DNA of 12,218 nt from Deltaproteobacteria bacterium (lineage in GTDB: Bacteria; UBA10199; DSSB01). The stretch is from contig JAIOPF010000008.1 of the NCBI GenBank assembly GCA_021414045.1, forward strand, positions 1 to 12,218, given 5' to 3'. Of the stretch, positions 8,390 to 12,218 are shown piece by piece (the stretch's first letter is position 1; every line of letters begins with the position of its first letter). The position numbers were made by a program, and so were the translations under genes. Under the pieces are notes generated by a model. That model was not told where the DNA came from, did not search any database, and saw nothing but the letters and a program-made list of their open reading frames with translations.

Positions 8390-8886
8390 AAGGGAGGATT
8401 CTGCGGGGGCATGGAGTCTTCAAAGCCTTGGGGGCCTTCGGTATTTTGGCGCGCCAGGGCCTTGATCGAAAGCAGGAAGTGCAGCATGGGCAGTCCCGCC
8501 CGCTCGCCGTATTGCAGGATCTTTTCGATGACCGTGTTTTCCTGCTCCTCGTTCGGGGCCATCATGAGCCTTTGCAGCAGCTGGTGAACTTCACGATATT
8601 CGACGGAGAAGGTCTCGTGGACCAGGCGGATGTGCGGATTCTGCAATTCTTGGCGGCGCATCGTCCAGGTCATCGAGTTGGCGAAGTCTTCCTCTTCCCA
8701 CTCGTTCTCGAGGTGACCTTGGGTCTCGATCAGCTTGTCATAGATTTCGACTCGATCGGGGTTGAGCGCCTCGCTCTTTTGGTATTCCGACATGGCGTCG
8801 CGGAATTTCCCCTTGCCGACCAGTTTATCGCCCTTGGACTCATGCTTGAGGGCTTTTTTCGGGTCCGTCTTTTTCTCGGGGTTCAT
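8386..8886 (-). CDS. Small TPR-like protein (166 aa)
   Basis: The protein is soluble, highly charged and mostly helical, without signal peptide or membrane segment. Residues about 12-53 (ALKHESKGDKLVGKGKFRDAM then SEYQKSEALNPDRVEIYDKL) read as one tetratricopeptide repeat with the usual Gly-Lys-Phe and Ala-Leu-x-Pro positions, so a protein-binding role is likely. The second half (VHETFSVEYREVHQLLQRLM, GLPMLHFLLSIKAL) has no motif I recognise. The start at 8884-8886 has AAGGAG four bases before the ATG. The gene begins inside the last 47 bases of cca and its stop overlaps the coaE start (ATGA), so it is locked into the ppiD-cca-coaE transcription unit by overlaps on both sides. This supports it being a genuine gene and translationally coupled. 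The function is unknown. Confidence 0.8.
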   Translation of the reverse strand: MNPEKKTDPKKALKHESKGDKLVGKGKFRDAMSEYQKSEALNPDRVEIYDKLIETQGHLENEWEEEDFANSMTWTMRRQELQNPHIRLVHETFSVEYREVHQLLQRLMMAPNEEQENTVIEKILQYGERAGLPMLHFLLSIKALARQNTEGPQGFEDSMPPQNPPL

Positions 8887-10264
8887 TCGGCTCCTTCACA
8901 CCCGTACTCAAGGGAAACTGCTCCAGGGTGTATTCGAGGAGAGATTGTCGCGTATTTTTCGTCGGATCGTCCAGCACAACTTCGATCAGCCTTTTCAGGA
9001 TTTGGCCGAGCAGGGGGCCGGCCGCATAGCCGAGATTCATCAGGTCGTGGCCGTTGAGGGCCAGGTCTTTGGCGCCGAAAGGGGGCTTTTTATCGAGCTC
9101 TTCCTGGATGTGGTTTTTCAGGCGCAGGATACCCTTGAGCTGATTCGGGTAGGCGCCGCCTTTTTTGTCGGCGATGCGCAGGTCCACCAATTTGAAAATG
9201 AGGTCCTTGCCGATTTTGTGGATGAAACGGCGGATGGCCTTTTCGGTATAGAAGCTCTTGGTCTCGAACATATGGTTATGCACCATCGAGAGGACGTTTT
9301 CGGGATCGATGCCCAGCATGTTGGCGCGGTATTTCTTCATCCATTTGCGGGTCATGCGGGTGGAGATGACTTGGTGGCCGTAAAAAGTGACCCTTTGGGT
9401 TTTTTCGTTGAAGCCCACCGTGTCGGGTTTGCCGACGTCGTGGAAGAGGGAGGCGAACATGGTCTCGAGATCGCCGGGACGGTCGAGGTCGGCGCAGCTG
9501 CGTGAGGCGTCGAGGACCTTCATGGTGTGCTCGAAGACGTCGCCGCTTTTCTTGGCCGGTTGGGCCACCCCGATGGTCCTTTCCAGTTCGGGAAAGACGT
9601 AATGGAGTAGGCCAGTATCGCGCATTAGATAGAAGCCCTTGGAAGGCTCTTGGGCGCGGAAGAGCTTGCCGATTTCCTCGATGACGCGCTCGGGGGAGAC
9701 GCTTTCGATCAAGGCGGCGTGCTGGGTCATCGCGGAAAACGTTTCGGGGTCCATGCTCAATTCGAGGCGGGCGGAGAACTGCACGGCGCGCAGCAGCCTC
9801 AAGGGGTCTTCGACGAAGGACTCGGCGAAGACTTGGCGAAGAATCCGGTTCTTCAGGTCCTTTTGACCGTCGAAGGGATCGATGAGCTTTCCGCTGCGCA
9901 TTTCACGGGCCATGGCGTTGATCGTGAAGTCCCGGCGATGCAGGTCGAGTTCGACCGGGATCTTCTCGTCGAAGCGGACCTCGAAATCCCGGTGGTGGGG
10001 GCCCGTGGATTTTTCGGTTCGGGGCAGGGCGATGTCGTAGTCTTGATCTTCGCCCGGCGGTTTGAATTTCAGGACGCCGAAGGACTTTCCCACTTCATGG
10101 ACTTGGCCCTGGGACTTAAGAATTTTCTTGAGCTCTTCAAAGGGGATTTGGACCACCAAAAGGTCCTTGTCTTTATGCGGCAAGCCGAGAAGCTCGTCGC
10201 GGACCGTCCCGCCTACTTCATAGACGGCGCCGCCGGCCCCATAAATAGCATCGATAAAAGTCAT
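8840..10264 (-). CDS. cca: CCA tRNA nucleotidyltransferase / polynucleotide adenylyltransferase family with HD domain
   Basis: This 474-residue protein is a class II nucleotidyltransferase. The head domain carries VGGTVRD (17-23), the catalytic D32-x-D34 pair in HKDKDLLVV, RRDFTINAMA (110-119), and EDPLRLLRAVQFSARL (152-167) for nucleotide selection. An HD domain follows with H246, the FHDVGKP motif (H275-D276) and H297, as in multifunctional CCA proteins that also have phosphohydrolase activity. The expected role is adding or repairing the CCA end of tRNAs; related poly(A) polymerases and A-adding or CC-adding enzymes look similar, so the exact specificity is not certain. The C-terminal tail (KEPNEPREKDGPEKSPQA) is charged and overlaps the start of the TPR gene. 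No clear Shine-Dalgarno sequence precedes the ATG. The gene lies 65 bases after the ppiD-like gene and is probably cotranscribed. Confidence 0.92.
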   Translation of the reverse strand: MTFIDAIYGAGGAVYEVGGTVRDELLGLPHKDKDLLVVQIPFEELKKILKSQGQVHEVGKSFGVLKFKPPGEDQDYDIALPRTEKSTGPHHRDFEVRFDEKIPVELDLHRRDFTINAMAREMRSGKLIDPFDGQKDLKNRILRQVFAESFVEDPLRLLRAVQFSARLELSMDPETFSAMTQHAALIESVSPERVIEEIGKLFRAQEPSKGFYLMRDTGLLHYVFPELERTIGVAQPAKKSGDVFEHTMKVLDASRSCADLDRPGDLETMFASLFHDVGKPDTVGFNEKTQRVTFYGHQVISTRMTRKWMKKYRANMLGIDPENVLSMVHNHMFETKSFYTEKAIRRFIHKIGKDLIFKLVDLRIADKKGGAYPNQLKGILRLKNHIQEELDKKPPFGAKDLALNGHDLMNLGYAAGPLLGQILKRLIEVVLDDPTKNTRQSLLEYTLEQFPLSTGVKEPNEPREKDGPEKSPQA

Positions 10265-10329
10265 AGGTTTCGTCTTTAGCGATAAGTCATGGGGCGGGCG
10301 AGATCAATAGGGAAGCTTGGAGCGGTCCC

Positions 10330-11352
10330 TTAATTGCGCTTGGTCATATAGGTCTGGATCTTGGCCTGCTTGGTGAGGAGATCGATGACGCCGCTTAAGA
10401 TCTGGGATTTTTGCCCCATCTCCAACTGCTTCGCCATGGCATCGGTTTGGGCGGCGTCGAGGGAGGGGTTTTTGCGCTCGACCAATTCGACGGCGATCAA
10501 GTTGTCCTTCACCTGGAAGGGCGACTCGCAGACCTCGCCCGGATTGAGTGCCAGCAGGCAAGTAAGGATGGGCAAGGAGTCTTCCCGACCGAAGCTTCCC
10601 TGAAGCTGGATCAGGGACTGGTCTTCCGTCGCCTCTTCCTTGAGGTTTTGGGCCTTGAGCCATTCTTCCGTGGGCTTTTTGTCTTTCTTCGCGCTGATCC
10701 ATTCTTGGGCGATTTTCTTTCCCTCTTCCAGGGATTTGCCTTCTGCTTGGGGTTTCAAGGCGATGGTGATCTTCTTGACCTTCAGCTGGTTATTCTGCAG
10801 CAGCAACTGGGTCTCGATCTCCTGTTTGCTGACGACGGCGGCGCTGTCGAGGGCTTTGCGCAGTTTGTCGGACAAAAGATCCTGGCGAAGGTCGTATTCG
10901 AAGTCGCTGCCGTTTTGCCGTTCGTACCAAGGCTTGAATTGATTCAGATAAAAGCTCTCGTTGAACTTGCCGTCCTTGCGAAAGTTCGGATTCTGGCGAA
11001 TCTCGTTGGCCAATTCGATATCGGGGACGCGCAGTCCCAAATTATAGGCCGCCTGCGCGAGCAGGGCGCTGCCGATCAGGCGCTGCATCACCTGGTTCTC
11101 GAGCATTTGCTGGATTTCGGGAGTGACCTCATTTTGGCCGAACTGCTTGAGCATGGCCGTCTGGTTCTCAACGCCCTGGGCGAACTTGGCGGCCGGAATT
11201 CCTTGGTCATTCACATTGGCGATAAGGGCGTTGGGTCCGTCACTGCGTTTCGAGATCGAGCTATAACCGTAGAAGAGAATAAAGCTCAAGGCGATCAGAC
11301 CCAAGAGCCCCTTCGAAAAGACGGACGAGAGATTACGCATTTGTTCCAGCAT
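10330..11352 (-). CDS. PpiD/SurA-N-like membrane-anchored periplasmic chaperone, parvulin domain degenerate
   Basis: This 340-residue protein begins like PpiD/SurA-N (SurA_N_3) proteins: MLEQMRNLSSVFSKG, a single membrane segment about residues 15-33 (LLGLIALSFILFYGYS), then a periplasmic region with IANVNDQGIPAAKFAQGVENQ, a helical chaperone core, and LGLRVPDIELANEIRQNPNFRKDGKFNESFY, typical of the family. PpiD proteins normally run to about 600 residues with at least one parvulin domain. Here the remaining part (about 210-320) only distantly resembles one: the stretch ending in LNPGEVCESPFQVKDNLIAVELVER fits the end of a parvulin fold, but the usual catalytic histidines and the GG-LG signature are not evident. 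Expected role: inner-membrane-anchored chaperone for secreted proteins, probably without isomerase activity. The start at 11350-11352 gives the family N-terminus with GGAG about ten bases upstream; an ATG at 11340 is an alternative. It is the first gene of the minus-strand run, divergent from mreB. Confidence 0.82.
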   Translation of the reverse strand: MLEQMRNLSSVFSKGLLGLIALSFILFYGYSSISKRSDGPNALIANVNDQGIPAAKFAQGVENQTAMLKQFGQNEVTPEIQQMLENQVMQRLIGSALLAQAAYNLGLRVPDIELANEIRQNPNFRKDGKFNESFYLNQFKPWYERQNGSDFEYDLRQDLLSDKLRKALDSAAVVSKQEIETQLLLQNNQLKVKKITIALKPQAEGKSLEEGKKIAQEWISAKKDKKPTEEWLKAQNLKEEATEDQSLIQLQGSFGREDSLPILTCLLALNPGEVCESPFQVKDNLIAVELVERKNPSLDAAQTDAMAKQLEMGQKSQILSGVIDLLTKQAKIQTYMTKRN

Positions 11353-11383
11353 GAATTTCCAACTCCATGTAAGCGCTAGGTAT

Positions 11384-11413
11384 AAATCGGCGGATGGCCG
11401 CGCGATCCAAGGA
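11384..11413 (-). promoter_or_regulatory. Possible promoter of the ppiD-cca-TPR-coaE run
   Basis: On the minus strand TTGGAT is followed after 18 bases by TTTATA (overlapping TTATAC), about 35 bases before the chosen start of the ppiD-like gene. Hexamer matches are moderate and the spacing slightly long. It is the best candidate in this part of the intergenic region. Confidence 0.28.
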
Positions 11414-11542
11414 TTCGAGTTTGCGTAAGTAAAGATCTCGAGGTCAAAAAGCAATCGTAAACCACGTTGAAATCGGAATTCCCGTTTGACTTGGCCAAGA
11501 CCGAATGGTAGCCCCAGAATGCAATTCCGAAAGACGGATGGC

Positions 11543-11571
11543 CTGCAATAACTCAATGTAATTCTTATAAG
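11543..11571 (+). promoter_or_regulatory. mreB: Likely sigma-70-type promoter of mreB
   Basis: CTGCAA (11543-11548) and TATAAG (11566-11571) are separated by an optimal 17 bases. The -10 hexamer matches the consensus in five of six positions. Transcription would begin near 11578, leaving a leader of about 22 bases before the mreB ATG. The 247-base region between the divergent ppiD-like and mreB genes otherwise shows no gene, and only short dyads such as GGATTAATCC at 11588-11597. Confidence 0.45.
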
Positions 11572-11587
11572 TTTTTCGTCTAACTAG

Positions 11588-12218
<631 letters not shown>

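Noticed and set aside
9650..11379. Long plus-strand open frames (9650-10279 and 10411-11379) opposite cca and the ppiD-like gene
   Set aside because: Both are antisense to recognisable genes, lack ribosome binding sites and contain no motifs.
11353..11556. N-terminal extension of the ppiD-like protein to 11556
   Set aside because: It lies in the divergent promoter region and does not resemble the family; the MLEQMRNLSS start fits PpiD/SurA-N proteins.

Overview
The window is a gene-dense, moderately GC-rich bacterial chromosome segment with short intergenic gaps, ATGA-type overlaps and Shine-Dalgarno sequences. It holds a stress triad (PrkA kinase, YeaH/YhbH, SpoVR), a long-form PurC, RNA polymerase omega, a CCA-adding enzyme, a PpiD/SurA-type membrane protein, a DUF2203 protein and MreB. 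Together these suggest a Gram-negative, rod-shaped organism of the former deltaproteobacterial groups (myxococcal, bdellovibrional or desulfobacterial relatives). That placement is inferred from gene content and protein flavour only. No phage, transposase, CRISPR, rRNA or tRNA gene was seen.

Layout. Positions 1-3635 (+) hold the end of prkA, yeaH/yhbH and spoVR in one operon. A convergent rpoZ-purC pair (-) follows at 3643-4735, its last stop codon only 7 bases from the spoVR stop. Positions 4818-6112 (-) carry three genes I do not recognise: a 53-aa helical protein, a 66-aa protein with a C-terminal membrane segment, and a 276-aa helical/coiled-coil protein. An intrinsic terminator-like hairpin sits just in front of the RBS of the last one. 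A ten-helix EamA/DMT transporter gene (6277-7197, -) is preceded by a duplicated palindromic repeat element. A DUF2203 gene (7492-7920, +) converges on a four-gene minus-strand run, ppiD-like > cca > TPR protein > coaE (11352 down to 7925). mreB starts at 11600 (+), divergent from the ppiD-like gene, and runs off the window.

Functional reading. PrkA, YeaH and SpoVR are a conserved co-occurring stress/starvation module. The omega subunit and PurC are housekeeping functions. The ppiD/cca/coaE run mixes envelope protein folding, tRNA 3'-end maturation and the last step of CoA synthesis. MreB organises rod-shaped wall growth.

Oddities. Two conserved genes look damaged by internal deletions. coaE is in frame but lacks about 45 residues that include the LID region. 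prkA lacks its conserved C-terminal tail, and a frameshift extends it about 100 bases into yeaH. Together with the unrecognised three-gene cluster, its hairpin leader and the duplicated palindromic repeat, these are the points most worth a second look. I found no convincing new defence or mobile system.
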